The position numbers and the translations under genes are program-made. Below the pieces are notes generated by a model. That model saw only the letters and a program-made list of their open reading frames with translations, searched no databases and was not told where the DNA came from. Positions 8,216 to 16,171 of a stretch of DNA of 43,176 nucleotides are shown piece by piece. This DNA is from Clostridiales bacterium (GTDB lineage: Bacteria > Bacillota > Clostridia > Christensenellales > Aristaeellaceae), in the NCBI GenBank assembly GCA_012523405.1, contig JAAYIN010000089.1, positions 1 to 43,176 of the forward strand. Reading direction: 5' to 3'. Every line of letters starts with the position of its first letter. Position 1 is the first letter of the stretch.

Positions 8216-8497
8216 TTATTCCCCTCCCATTTGGTCAAGCATACTTCCCTGCTCGACTAGCTCCGTATGGCTAACGCTCGGCTTGCCGTCCTTGCCTTGC
8301 TTGACCTCAAGCATACGCCCGCGCGCGTCTTCAAGTTTCTTCATCAGTTCGGCTGACAGCTTGGTGCCTTCCTCGTAAATGCCAAGCATCTCTTCAAGCG
8401 GAAGATCATTGGACTCCATTTGCTGCGCGATTTCTTCCAGACGGATCAGTCCGTCCTCAAAGCTCAAGTTCTTCTTTTTCACTGTTTTAGAAGCCAA
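8216..8497 (-). CDS. xseB: exodeoxyribonuclease VII small subunit
   Basis: Small subunit of exonuclease VII, which degrades single-stranded DNA from both ends into oligonucleotides. The 93-residue protein has the family core LSFEDGLIRLEEIAQQMES, then LPLEEMLGIYEEGTKL, forming two helices that wrap the XseA coiled coils. The start is TTG at 8497, preceded by AAGGGGGAACATTC. It overlaps the end of xseA by 19 bp, implying translational coupling that keeps small-subunit supply matched to XseA. The C-terminal 25 residues are polar and probably disordered. Confidence 0.93.
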   Translation of the reverse strand: MASKTVKKKNLSFEDGLIRLEEIAQQMESNDLPLEEMLGIYEEGTKLSAELMKKLEDARGRMLEVKQGKDGKPSVSHTELVEQGSMLDQMGGE

Positions 8498-9708
8498 GAA
8501 TGTTCCCCCTTACTTTCAATAGCCGTTACGCCTGCACGAATGCTGCCGCCTGAAAGCATAATACTCAGGTCGTCGCCAAGCTGCAATTGATCGACATTTT
8601 TGATGGCCTTGCCATCCTTTTGAATGATCGCATAGCCCTGGGATATGGCGCTTAGCGGTCCGGATGACTTAAGGCGAAGCACTAGCTGCTCAAGCGCATG
8701 TTTGCGCCGTTGAAGCTGCGTTTCTATTTGCGAATCCATTCGGCTTGACAGCTCGCGAATTTGCGACTGCATCCGTTCACTGCGCTGGGACGGCGAGTTC
8801 TCTACGAGCCGCTTTTGGAGCTGAGTGAGCGAAAGCCGCTTTGCCGATAAATCATTCTCGAGCATTCGATTCATTCGTTCTTGCAGGCTGCTCACGCTGT
8901 TTTTGAGCGCTGACAGCTCAGGCACTGCAATTTCAGCAGCGGCTGACGGCGTTGCCGCTCTAACATCCGCTACAAAATCCGCAATGGTGAAATCCGTTTC
9001 ATGCCCAACAGCACTTATCACAGGGTTCTTGCATTTGGAGATAGCTCGCGCAACGATTTCCTCGTTAAACGCCCATAAATCCTCCATGCTTCCGCCGCCG
9101 CGCCCAACAATGAGGACATCCACGTCATCCAGCTTGTCCATGAGCCCGATTGCCTTGGCAATCTCTTGTGCCGCACCATCGCCCTGTACATTCACAGGGC
9201 ATAAATACAGAGACACGGAAGGATTGCGCCGCCACGCGACACGCGTAATATCATGCACGACTGCGCCTGTTTTGCTGGTAATCACGCCAATGCCTTTGGG
9301 CAATAGCGGTAATGGTTGCTTGAGCGATGCGTCAAACAAGCCTTCACCCGCAAGTTTCTCTTTGAGTGCCTCAAAGCGCAGGTACAGATCACCAAGCCCA
9401 TCTCGCTCCATCGCATCCGCATAAAACTGATAGGAGCCCGTTTTTCCATAGAGACCAACGCTGCCAAAAAGCCGCACTTGCTGACCATTTTGCGGTGTGA
9501 AACGTACGGTTTGCGCTGCTTGCCGAAACATTGCGCAGTTAATCGCCGCATCCTCGTCTTTAAGCGTAAAGTATAAATGTCCGGATACATGACGCTTGAA
9601 ATTGCTGATCTCGCCACGCAAACAAATGCTGCGCAGCATGGGGTCGGACGCAAGCGTCTTCCTGACGTATTCGTTTAGCTGGGTAACGCTCAGTGTTAAC
9701 CCTTTCAT
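8479..9708 (-). CDS. xseA: exodeoxyribonuclease VII large subunit
   Basis: Catalytic subunit of exonuclease VII. The 409-residue protein has an N-terminal OB-fold (about 1-100, with LRGEISNFKRHVSGHLYFTL), then the nuclease domain with GVITSKTGAVVHDI, LIVGRGGGSMEDLWAFNEE and SAVGHETDFTIADFVADVRA. A coiled-coil stretch follows at about 245-345, and the C-terminal beta segment reads GYAIIQKDGKAI. The ATG overlaps the folD stop as ATGA, and the 3' end overlaps xseB. The length is slightly short of the E. coli protein (about 456), mostly in the coiled coil, as in other Bacillota. Confidence 0.95.
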   Translation of the reverse strand: MKGLTLSVTQLNEYVRKTLASDPMLRSICLRGEISNFKRHVSGHLYFTLKDEDAAINCAMFRQAAQTVRFTPQNGQQVRLFGSVGLYGKTGSYQFYADAMERDGLGDLYLRFEALKEKLAGEGLFDASLKQPLPLLPKGIGVITSKTGAVVHDITRVAWRRNPSVSLYLCPVNVQGDGAAQEIAKAIGLMDKLDDVDVLIVGRGGGSMEDLWAFNEEIVARAISKCKNPVISAVGHETDFTIADFVADVRAATPSAAAEIAVPELSALKNSVSSLQERMNRMLENDLSAKRLSLTQLQKRLVENSPSQRSERMQSQIRELSSRMDSQIETQLQRRKHALEQLVLRLKSSGPLSAISQGYAIIQKDGKAIKNVDQLQLGDDLSIMLSGGSIRAGVTAIESKGEHSWLLKQ

Positions 9709-10553
9709 TTTGCAGCCTTCTCCGCTGCTGCGACGGTATTGTCCATCAGCATAGCAATCGTCATTTTACCCACGCCGCCGGGCACAGGTGTGATATAGCT
9801 TGCTTTCTTGGCTACTTCTTCAAAGTCAACATCGCCGCATAGCTTGCCGTCAACGCGGTTGATGCCCACATCGACCACCACTGCGCCATCCTTCACCATA
9901 TCAGCCGTAATAAACTTGGGCACGCCAATGGCTGCCACCAGAATATCCGCGCGCTTTGTATGCGCCTTTAGGTCAGCCGTTCTGCTATGGCAAACCGTAA
10001 CGGTTGCATTTTCCTGCAAAAGCAAGAGAGCCATGGGTTTACCCACGATATTGCTTCTGCCGACGATTACAGCTTCCTTGCCGGAAATATCTATGCCAGC
10101 GCTCTTGAGCATATAAAGCGCACCCTTCGGCGTGCATGCAACAACGCAATCCAGGCCGCGTGATAGTCTACCCGCATTGATGTCATGGAATCCATCGACA
10201 TCCTTCTGCGGCAAAATCAATGACAACGCACGATCTCCATCTAGATGCTTGGGCAAAGGCAGCTGCACTAAAATACCGTTAACAGCTGGATCAGCATTTG
10301 CCTCTTCAATGGCAGCTTCCAATACTTCTTGGGTCGTATCTGCAGGCATGCGAATGGTGGTAGAAGCGATGCCGAGCCTGTCGCATGCCTTTCCCTTGTT
10401 ATTTACATAGGTTTGACTAGCGGGATCCTCGCCCACCAAAATAACCGTAAGACCCGGGGTATAGCCCTTTTCTTTGAGTGCATCCACGCGCACCTTGAGG
10501 TTCTCCTCAAGCTCTGCCGCCATGATTTTTCCATCAAGTAATCGTGCTGCCAT
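9705..10553 (-). CDS. folD: bifunctional methylenetetrahydrofolate dehydrogenase/cyclohydrolase
   Basis: NADP-dependent oxidation of 5,10-methylene-THF followed by hydrolysis to 10-formyl-THF. The 282-residue protein has the catalytic SQTYVNNKGKACDRLGI (46-62), with Tyr49 and Lys53. It also shows GILVQLPLP, DVDGFHDIN, the Rossmann motif VGRSNIVGKP, and the C-terminal TPVPGGVGKMTIAML. I chose the ATG at 10553 because a perfect AAGGAGG lies 8 nt upstream. An ATG at 10571 would place that site inside the gene. It begins 1 nt after the Kae1-like gene ends and overlaps xseA by 4 bp. Confidence 0.96.
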   Translation of the reverse strand: MAARLLDGKIMAAELEENLKVRVDALKEKGYTPGLTVILVGEDPASQTYVNNKGKACDRLGIASTTIRMPADTTQEVLEAAIEEANADPAVNGILVQLPLPKHLDGDRALSLILPQKDVDGFHDINAGRLSRGLDCVVACTPKGALYMLKSAGIDISGKEAVIVGRSNIVGKPMALLLLQENATVTVCHSRTADLKAHTKRADILVAAIGVPKFITADMVKDGAVVVDVGINRVDGKLCGDVDFEEVAKKASYITPVPGGVGKMTIAMLMDNTVAAAEKAAK

Positions 10554-10554
10554 T

Positions 10555-11535
10555 TCATTTGCCTCCTTCATAGTCGCTCTGTGCTATCAGTTGTTTCATC
10601 CCAATTGCTGCAACGCCCGCAGCGTTATCCGCACTATAGCAGGGTTGTCCAAAAAGTATCTGCGCTCCTATGCACTGTTTTTTCATTCTCGCATTGAGCC
10701 AGTCTCTTAGCAGGGTTGAAGACGCAACACCGCCCACAATCAGCACTTGCTTTGCATTGGTGCGCTTGCAAGCAGCCGCCAAAAGCCGCGCAATGGTTCT
10801 GCTCAGCAGGTCAAAAATCTCCGCCGCGATCTGCTCGTTGCTAAGCTCCTGCTTCTCAATGAGCTGCATCGCGCGCGTCTCCGCACCTGATAGATGACAG
10901 CTCAAATCGTTATCATCCATGCTCACAGGAAAAATCGCCTGTGTTTCACCTGCAAACCGCATGGCAAGTTGCTCGAGTGCAGGACCTGCGGGAAATGACA
11001 AACCCATCGCCACGCCTACCCGATCCACCAGCTGACCTGCGTGTAAATCTAGCGAACTGCCAAGAAGTGTGATTTTACCACTATCATACAGCATTAAGTC
11101 GGTTGTTCCTCCGCTGATATGAAGAGCAATGAAGCGCTTGTCCATCTGTTGATTGCCTATTTGTCCTGCATGTATATGCCCTTGCTGGTGTGATGTTTCC
11201 ATCAGCGGTACATTTAGTGTTTGCGCAATGACCTTTGCATGCCCCAGTCCAACCATGAACACAGGCATATAGCTATCCTGATCATCACGCGGATGAGATG
11301 AGGCACAAACACCGATCACTTCCGCATTGCTCTTTGCCAGTGCTTCCGCCACCAATTCCATCACCTGCGGCATTTGCCTTACATGCACAAAAACGGCCTC
11401 GCTTTGGCGAAGGCCGCGTTGCCCCTGCGCCACAGGCAAGAGCATGCGAGAAGAGCATATAACCTCTCCTCGTTCATTGACTACTGAAGCAGAGGTTGTA
11501 TAGCAGCTGGTATCAAAACCCAAAACAACCTTCAT
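10555..11535 (-). CDS. Kae1/TsaD-like protein (ASKHA family), TsaD paralog
   Basis: A 326-residue relative of TsaD/Kae1, the ATPase of tRNA t6A synthesis, but not TsaD itself. It starts GFDTSCYTTSASVV where TsaD has ETSCDET. It keeps the metal-binding HxxxH (SHQQGHIHAG, His116 and His120), the phosphate loop as HISGGTTDLML instead of VSGGHT, LVDRVGVAMGLSFPAGP (169-185), and a late DNAAGVAAIGM aspartate (about 303). Clostridia often carry such a copy, annotated as O-sialoglycoprotein endopeptidase or Kae1-like; the function is not known to me. It lies 2 bp after nusB and 1 bp before folD, so expression is tied to them. Altered catalytic motifs argue against it being the only t6A enzyme. Confidence 0.85.
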   Translation of the reverse strand: MKVVLGFDTSCYTTSASVVNERGEVICSSRMLLPVAQGQRGLRQSEAVFVHVRQMPQVMELVAEALAKSNAEVIGVCASSHPRDDQDSYMPVFMVGLGHAKVIAQTLNVPLMETSHQQGHIHAGQIGNQQMDKRFIALHISGGTTDLMLYDSGKITLLGSSLDLHAGQLVDRVGVAMGLSFPAGPALEQLAMRFAGETQAIFPVSMDDNDLSCHLSGAETRAMQLIEKQELSNEQIAAEIFDLLSRTIARLLAAACKRTNAKQVLIVGGVASSTLLRDWLNARMKKQCIGAQILFGQPCYSADNAAGVAAIGMKQLIAQSDYEGGK

Positions 11536-11537
11536 CT

Positions 11538-11981
11538 TTAGCTATCCTGTTTACCGCGATGCATTGCACCCAATACGCCATTGATATAGCGGCTGCTCTT
11601 GGGCTCGCTGTATTGCTCAGCCATGTCCATCGCTTCGCTAATCGCCACGTTATCCGGCACATCTTCACGGTGATAAATCTCATATGCAGCCAATCTCAGA
11701 ATGCTCAAATCAACATACGGCACACGGTTTAACGTCCATGAGCCCGTACTGTATTCCTTGATGCTATCATCAAGCTGAGCTTCATTTTCAGTGACACCAA
11801 CAAGTACATCATCAATGTACTTGCGCTCTGCCTTGCTTGGGTTTAGCTGTTCGCTTCCCTCTGGCTGTGCCATGGATAGTTGTTCATAGATCAAGTCGAG
11901 GGATTCATCGTCTGCATCTCCACCCGACAGGCGTTCGTATAGTAACTGCATCGCAGCCTGTCTGGCAATTGAACGCGCCAT
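11538..11981 (-). CDS. nusB: transcription antitermination factor NusB
   Basis: Binds boxA RNA with NusE (ribosomal protein S10) to protect rRNA transcription from termination. The 147-residue all-helical protein starts MARSIARQAAMQLLYE (the family has RRxARExAxQxLY). It contains VPYVDLSILRLAAYEI and DVPDNVAISEAMDMAEQYSEPKSSRYINGVL, split here only for description. The length is typical. It follows the DUF2273 gene by 49 bp and precedes the Kae1-like gene. The ribosome binding site GGAG is 12 nt upstream, a little distant. The combination asp23-amaP-DUF2273-nusB is common in Clostridia. Confidence 0.95.
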   Translation of the reverse strand: MARSIARQAAMQLLYERLSGGDADDESLDLIYEQLSMAQPEGSEQLNPSKAERKYIDDVLVGVTENEAQLDDSIKEYSTGSWTLNRVPYVDLSILRLAAYEIYHREDVPDNVAISEAMDMAEQYSEPKSSRYINGVLGAMHRGKQDS

Positions 11982-12030
11982 TGTATATCAACACTCCGTT
12001 TCATTCTAATATCTGTTGTAAAGTAAGTAT

Positions 12031-12267
12031 TTACTCGCCCTTTGGCGGAAAAATCCTATTAATGAAGGCTTTTATTTTCTCCGTTTTTTCGGTAAAAGCT
12101 CCAAAACCATATCCAAGGCCGAAGAGCAACGCCACAAAAAGCGTTTTCCACAGTCCGAGGAATAGCAGCATCAACGCTATCAAAGCGCCGACAATCCCTG
12201 ATGCAATACCACATTGAGGGGTTCCAACTTTGAAAAAGTCACTCCATTTGTTATCGCGCTCGTCCAT
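12031..12267 (-). CDS. DUF2273 small membrane protein
   Basis: A 78-residue protein with a hydrophobic core made of two closely spaced helices (about 19-37 and 41-55, including GIASGIVGALIALMLLFLG) and a basic C-terminus ending FINRIFPPKGE. It matches the DUF2273 pattern of small membrane proteins coded beside Asp23 and AmaP in Bacillota, where they are thought to help anchor or organise Asp23 at the membrane. The start overlaps the amaP stop by one base (TAATG), so translation is coupled. No catalytic residues are visible. Confidence 0.88.
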   Translation of the reverse strand: MDERDNKWSDFFKVGTPQCGIASGIVGALIALMLLFLGLWKTLFVALLFGLGYGFGAFTEKTEKIKAFINRIFPPKGE

Positions 12268-13121
12268 TAGTCCTCGTCCTCCTCAATTGCTATCTCATCA
12301 ACCATCTGAATATCATCACTTTGAGGTTCTTGACTTATTGGGGAAGCGTCATCCTCAATTTCTGTATCCTCTGAAACATGAGTAGCTTCTTCTTGAATAA
12401 CGGCTGTTTCTTCCTCGTGAGGCACTTCAACCGCTTCAGGCTTGGGGCACTGTTCAGGCTCTTCAGTATGGCTGAAAATAAGATGTGCACCATTCTCAGG
12501 AGCTGACGCTGTGGGCTGAGCTGTTTGAGCGGACTGCTCCGGTTCGATCGGAACAAATACCTCAGAAACGCTCGCCTCGCCTAGCTTCGCAGGCTGTGCC
12601 GTACTGGTTTCAACCATTACACGAACCTGCTGCACATCCACACCGCTGCAAGATGTAATATACTGCTTGATTTGCTTTTGCAGCGCATTAACTGTCAATG
12701 GAATATTGACACCGCTAAGCAGCGTAATCTTGATATCCACCACAATGCCATCGCGCCCTTTGTGGATTTTGGTTGAACCCACGGATAGCTCCGGATGAGA
12801 ATCAACGCATTTTTTGACCATGTTTTCAAGTGCATTCATAGAAATGCTCATATTGCCATATTCCGTACGCTGGATGATAAAGCCTTTGTCCTTGCGACGG
12901 CGGAACAGCATGAAAATATTATGGATGCTAAGCGCGAACAAAACAAGCGCAACCGCAACAATTGCAATCCGCTGCCAAAGTTCAAACGAGCGGTCCAGGA
13001 AGGAAAGATCCAACTGGAACGGAAAAATGCCAGTTCCAACAACAAATACGCAGATGGATACAAAGAGTACCAACAAACCTGATAGGGCGATCAAAATTCG
13101 ATCCCAGATTCTAAGTCTCAT
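12267..13121 (-). CDS. amaP: alkaline shock response membrane anchor AmaP
   Basis: Anchors Asp23 to the membrane in the envelope stress response (established in Staphylococcus aureus). The 284-residue protein has two TM helices (about 8-30 and 50-70), then an Asp23-like domain with VKITLLSGVNIPLTVNALQ and VQQVRVMVETS. A C-terminal tail of about 115 residues is acidic and rich in Pro/Ser/Gln and probably disordered. I chose the ATG at 13121 because AAGGAGG sits 7 nt upstream; the open frame extends 30 bases further without a better site. The acidic tail is much longer than in S. aureus AmaP, and Asp23 next door carries a similar one. Confidence 0.88.
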   Translation of the reverse strand: MRLRIWDRILIALSGLLVLFVSICVFVVGTGIFPFQLDLSFLDRSFELWQRIAIVAVALVLFALSIHNIFMLFRRRKDKGFIIQRTEYGNMSISMNALENMVKKCVDSHPELSVGSTKIHKGRDGIVVDIKITLLSGVNIPLTVNALQKQIKQYITSCSGVDVQQVRVMVETSTAQPAKLGEASVSEVFVPIEPEQSAQTAQPTASAPENGAHLIFSHTEEPEQCPKPEAVEVPHEEETAVIQEEATHVSEDTEIEDDASPISQEPQSDDIQMVDEIAIEEDED

Positions 13122-13222
13122 TCTAAAGCCTCCTTGTCTGGTTAAAAACACCTATCGAAAGGAAAAGCAATGCCAATTCAGAGTAATATTCGTCTCTAAA
13201 TGGGTATCGCTTTTCATTTTCG

Positions 13223-13891
13223 TTAGTTATTCTCTTCTATAGTTTCAACTTCATCCTCCGCCGCAACTTCTTCAGATGTCTCATCTGCAGGCTCTGCGTC
13301 TTCGGTTTGCATCGGTAGTTCTTCTTGAGATACTTCCTCAATAACCACGTCATTAATAACTGCATCTTCAATTGGCCCATGCTCTTCAGCCGGTGTCGGC
13401 GTTCCTTCGAACTCTACCTTCACAGGCTCAATTGGCTTTTGCTCATATTGAGCAGCATTTTCGCTCTCTAGGGCGCTGAGTGATTCAAGACCCACAAGTG
13501 CTTCCTTTTGTTCCTTTTCAAAGCTGACGCCCTGCACATGCACATCAACGCGAACCACATGCAGTCCAGTCATGGACTCTATGGCTTTGCGCACGTTCTC
13601 CTGAACATTGCCAGCAACTGTCTGAATCGGCATGCCGTATTCGATGATCAAATAAATATCAATCGAAGTCTCTTCTGTGCCGAGTTCTACCTTAACACCC
13701 TTGGTAATGTTCTTATTGCGTCCAAAAACCTCCGAAATACCACCGCCAGAGATCATTCCTGCAACGCCTTCTACTTCATTGGTAGCAACGCCTGCAATAA
13801 TCGCAATGACTTCATTGGCATATGTAATGGTACCCGTGGAATCGATGTCCTGGTCTAGGGTCAACGGCAAATTGTCTTTTTTAGTGGCCAT
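13223..13891 (-). CDS. asp23: Asp23/Gls24 family envelope stress protein
   Basis: Cytosolic protein that associates with the membrane through AmaP. The 222-residue protein has the Asp23 domain at about 15-130: GTITYANEVIAIIAGVATN, EGVAGM, GVKVELGTEETSIDIYLIIE, QENVRKAIESMTGL and VRVDVHVQGVSF. A tail of about 90 residues then carries many Glu/Asp and few hydrophobic residues, ending in VETIEENN. The start follows AGGAGG by 8 nt. It is the first gene of the 13-gene minus-strand run. A 101-bp gap to amaP could hold processing signals, though I see no hairpin there. Confidence 0.93.
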   Translation of the reverse strand: MATKKDNLPLTLDQDIDSTGTITYANEVIAIIAGVATNEVEGVAGMISGGGISEVFGRNKNITKGVKVELGTEETSIDIYLIIEYGMPIQTVAGNVQENVRKAIESMTGLHVVRVDVHVQGVSFEKEQKEALVGLESLSALESENAAQYEQKPIEPVKVEFEGTPTPAEEHGPIEDAVINDVVIEEVSQEELPMQTEDAEPADETSEEVAAEDEVETIEENN

Positions 13892-13960
13892 ATCCCATAC
13901 CTCCTATGGTTTAGCTTGCTTGGCATTCGTGCAAGCATTTCAATGCATAACTCAGATCAT

Positions 13961-13989
13961 AGTATAACAGAAATTGCAACCGTTGACAA
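13961..13989 (-). promoter_or_regulatory. sigma-A promoter upstream of asp23
   Basis: The -35 TTGTCA (13984-13989) and -10 TATACT (13961-13966) are spaced exactly 17 bp. The predicted leader to the asp23 start is about 63 nt. This is the strongest visible promoter for the run extending to thiI. Confidence 0.8.
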
Positions 13990-14032
13990 TCAAATGATTT
14001 TCCACGCATTATTTTTCTGTTATGCCGCCTCG

Positions 14033-15310
14033 TTATTTGCTCAATCTTTCCTTTAGAGCAGCAGGTGCATCGCTTAGAGCAACTTCCCATTCTTCCTTAT
14101 TGCTCATATCGCGTAGCTTGACAACGCCTTTTGCGAGTTCATCATCGCCAAGAATCGCCATATACTGCGCGCCAAGCTTATCCGCATACTTAAACTGTGC
14201 CTTGAGGCTGCGTCCCTGATGATCCATCTCAGCGCGAAGTCCTTCGCTTCTGAACGATTCCATCATTTCAAAGGCATGGATAGCCAAAGACTTATTAAGG
14301 CATGCAACAAATACCTGCGGCTGTTCTTCCTCTAACTGAAGGAGGAGTTGCTCACTGTCCAGCTCGTCCAAAATCATCAGTACGCGCTCGATGCCCATAC
14401 CAAAGCCTACAGCAGGCATAGCAGGACCGCCAAGCTCCTTGATCAAGCCGTCATATCGTCCGCCGCCGCAAACTGTTAATTCGCCTTGCGGGGTCTTCGT
14501 GATGACTTCAAACACCGTCTTGGTGTAGTAGTCAAGTCCGCGAACAATGCGGTCTTCCACCATGAAATCGATCCCTGCATTGTCAAGGTATTTCTTGAGC
14601 AGCGTAAAGTGATCAGTGCATTCCTCGCAGAGATGCGCTAGCATAACGGGCGCATCCACCAGCTCTGCCTTGCATTTCTCTTCTTTACAATCCAGTGTAC
14701 GCATCGGATTGATTTCAATACGCTCCTGGCATGCCTTGCAAAGAACATCGTGTTTCTGATCCAAATACTCTTTGAATGTCTTTTGGTAATTTGGCCTGCA
14801 GCTCGGGCAGCCAATCGAATTGATACGGACAGATAGGTTCTTGAGACCAAAGCTCTTCAGGAGATTCACCACAAGCACAATCAGCTCCGCGTCCGCAGAG
14901 GGCTGTGATGCGCCAAAGCACTCCATGCCAAATTGGTGATGCTCGCGCAAACGACCCGACTGCGGCGCTTCGTAGCGAAAATGCGGGGCATTCACATAAT
15001 AAAGCTTCATGGGTAAAGCCTGTGCATACAAGCCGCTTTCTAAAAACGCACGTACAACACTCGCTGTACTCTCAGGCTTGAGTGTGATGCTGCGATCACC
15101 CTTGTCAAGAAAGGTGTACATTTCCTTACGAACCACATCGCTGCTTTCGCCTGCTGATCTTGCAAATAGTTCAGTCTGCTCAACAACAGGCGTACGAATT
15201 TCCTTATATCCCGCAAGCAGGGCAGCCTTGCGCATTTCACGCTCAACCGCACGCCAGCGCGCGCTCTCCGTTGGCAAGACATCCTTCATTCCCTTAAGTA
15301 CTTTATACAT
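14033..15310 (-). CDS. hisS: histidyl-tRNA synthetase
   Basis: Class II aminoacyl-tRNA synthetase charging tRNA-His. The 425-residue length is standard. It starts MYKVLKGMKDVLP and has motif 1 around EIRTPVVEQTELFAR, motif 2 with TLKPESTASVVRAF and APHFRYEAPQSGRLREHHQF, the His-specific VRGLDYYTKTVFEV and GGGRYDGLIKELGG, and motif 3 with AVGFGMGIERVLM. An anticodon-binding domain follows. Clusters of paired cysteines (CPSC, CKAC, HLCEEC) near residues 175-235 in the insertion domain look like a zinc-binding knuckle, as in some Clostridia HisRS. The start follows GAGGTG. It has its own promoter and no visible T-box in its short leader. Confidence 0.96.
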   Translation of the reverse strand: MYKVLKGMKDVLPTESARWRAVEREMRKAALLAGYKEIRTPVVEQTELFARSAGESSDVVRKEMYTFLDKGDRSITLKPESTASVVRAFLESGLYAQALPMKLYYVNAPHFRYEAPQSGRLREHHQFGMECFGASQPSADAELIVLVVNLLKSFGLKNLSVRINSIGCPSCRPNYQKTFKEYLDQKHDVLCKACQERIEINPMRTLDCKEEKCKAELVDAPVMLAHLCEECTDHFTLLKKYLDNAGIDFMVEDRIVRGLDYYTKTVFEVITKTPQGELTVCGGGRYDGLIKELGGPAMPAVGFGMGIERVLMILDELDSEQLLLQLEEEQPQVFVACLNKSLAIHAFEMMESFRSEGLRAEMDHQGRSLKAQFKYADKLGAQYMAILGDDELAKGVVKLRDMSNKEEWEVALSDAPAALKERLSK

Positions 15311-15355
15311 TTCGTCACCTCATCTAATACTGCAAAAACATTTACAGATGAAAGA

Positions 15356-15385
15356 ATTATACACGCCCGTTTCCTTGCTTGTCAA
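15356..15385 (-). promoter_or_regulatory. sigma-A promoter of hisS
   Basis: A consensus -35 TTGACA (15380-15385) and a consensus -10 TATAAT (15356-15361) are separated by 18 bp. The leader to the hisS start is about 40 nt, too short for a T-box riboswitch. Confidence 0.85.
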
Positions 15386-15508
15386 GGATGTGATCCAGTT
15401 TACACGCATGAGGTACACAAAACGCAACAGGTCGGCATATGGATCGTATACTTTTACCCGTTTAAGGGCAAAGTAGCATTATCTTTCCTAATGAAGGGAT
15501 GCGTGTTT

Positions 15509-16171
15509 ATGTCCATAGGGATGATTCTCCTTACGGTGGTAGCTATTCTGGTATTCTTTGGGGTTGCGCAGCGTGTGCTTGATAAACTGCACCTGAGTGA
15601 TCGCATGGCGCTTTTACTCATTGCGCTCATGTTCTTTGGTACTCTCATTCCAAACATCGACATTGGTAATGTCTCCATTAGTCTTGGCGGCGCAGTGATT
15701 CCCCTTGGCGTAGCAGTGTATCTGCTGATCAAGGCGGGCACAGGCAAGGAGCGTTTGCGTGCATTGATTGGGTCTGTTGTCACAGCAGGCATCATCTATG
15801 CCCTATCTGTATTCCTGCCGGACGAACCCGAAAACATGCTCATTGACCCCATGTACCTTTATGGGATCACAGGCGGTATCATCGCTTATCTGCTGGGCAG
15901 ATCAAGGCGGGGTGCGTTCATTTGCGGCGTAGTGGGTATCATGCTGGCAGACACAGCTATGGCTATTGTAAACTGGACAAACGGTATTAATCAGCCGCTG
16001 GTTCTAGGCGGCGCGGGTATCTTTGACGCGATTATCATCAGCGGGATCATCGGTGTCGTGCTTAGCGAGCTGGTTGGCGAAATCATCGAGCGCTTCGCAC
16101 GTGGCAACGACGGACCGGCTCATAGCGAAATCAAAACACCTGTTAGCAAAGGGAGAATGAACGATGAATAA
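15509..16171 (+). CDS. DUF1614 family multi-pass membrane protein
   Basis: A 220-residue protein with about six hydrophobic helices. It begins MSIGMILLTVVAILVFFGVA, then shows RVLDKLHLSDRMALLLIALM, a helix-breaking PNIDIGNVSISLGGAVIPL segment, and a C-terminal stretch GVVGIMLADTAMAI followed by GGAGIFDAIIISGIIGVVL. This matches the DUF1614 pattern of Clostridia; the function is not known. I chose the ATG at 15509 because AAGGGATG precedes it; an ATG 18 bases upstream lacks a ribosome binding site. The 3' end overlaps spoIIP by 8 bp, so the two are translationally coupled, which hints at a role in the sporulating cell envelope (inference). Confidence 0.82.
   Translation: MSIGMILLTVVAILVFFGVAQRVLDKLHLSDRMALLLIALMFFGTLIPNIDIGNVSISLGGAVIPLGVAVYLLIKAGTGKERLRALIGSVVTAGIIYALSVFLPDEPENMLIDPMYLYGITGGIIAYLLGRSRRGAFICGVVGIMLADTAMAIVNWTNGINQPLVLGGAGIFDAIIISGIIGVVLSELVGEIIERFARGNDGPAHSEIKTPVSKGRMNDE

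Noticed and set aside
7521-8378. A 285-codon open frame on the plus strand across ispA and xseB
   Set aside because: Opposite strand of two clear genes, composition odd (many Cys, His, Arg), no ribosome binding site.
8825-9424. A 199-codon plus-strand frame inside xseA
   Set aside because: Antisense shadow rich in Ser and Ala, with no homology that I recognise.
15311-15385. T-box leader for hisS
   Set aside because: The promoter is only about 40 nt from the start codon, so there is no room for a T-box.
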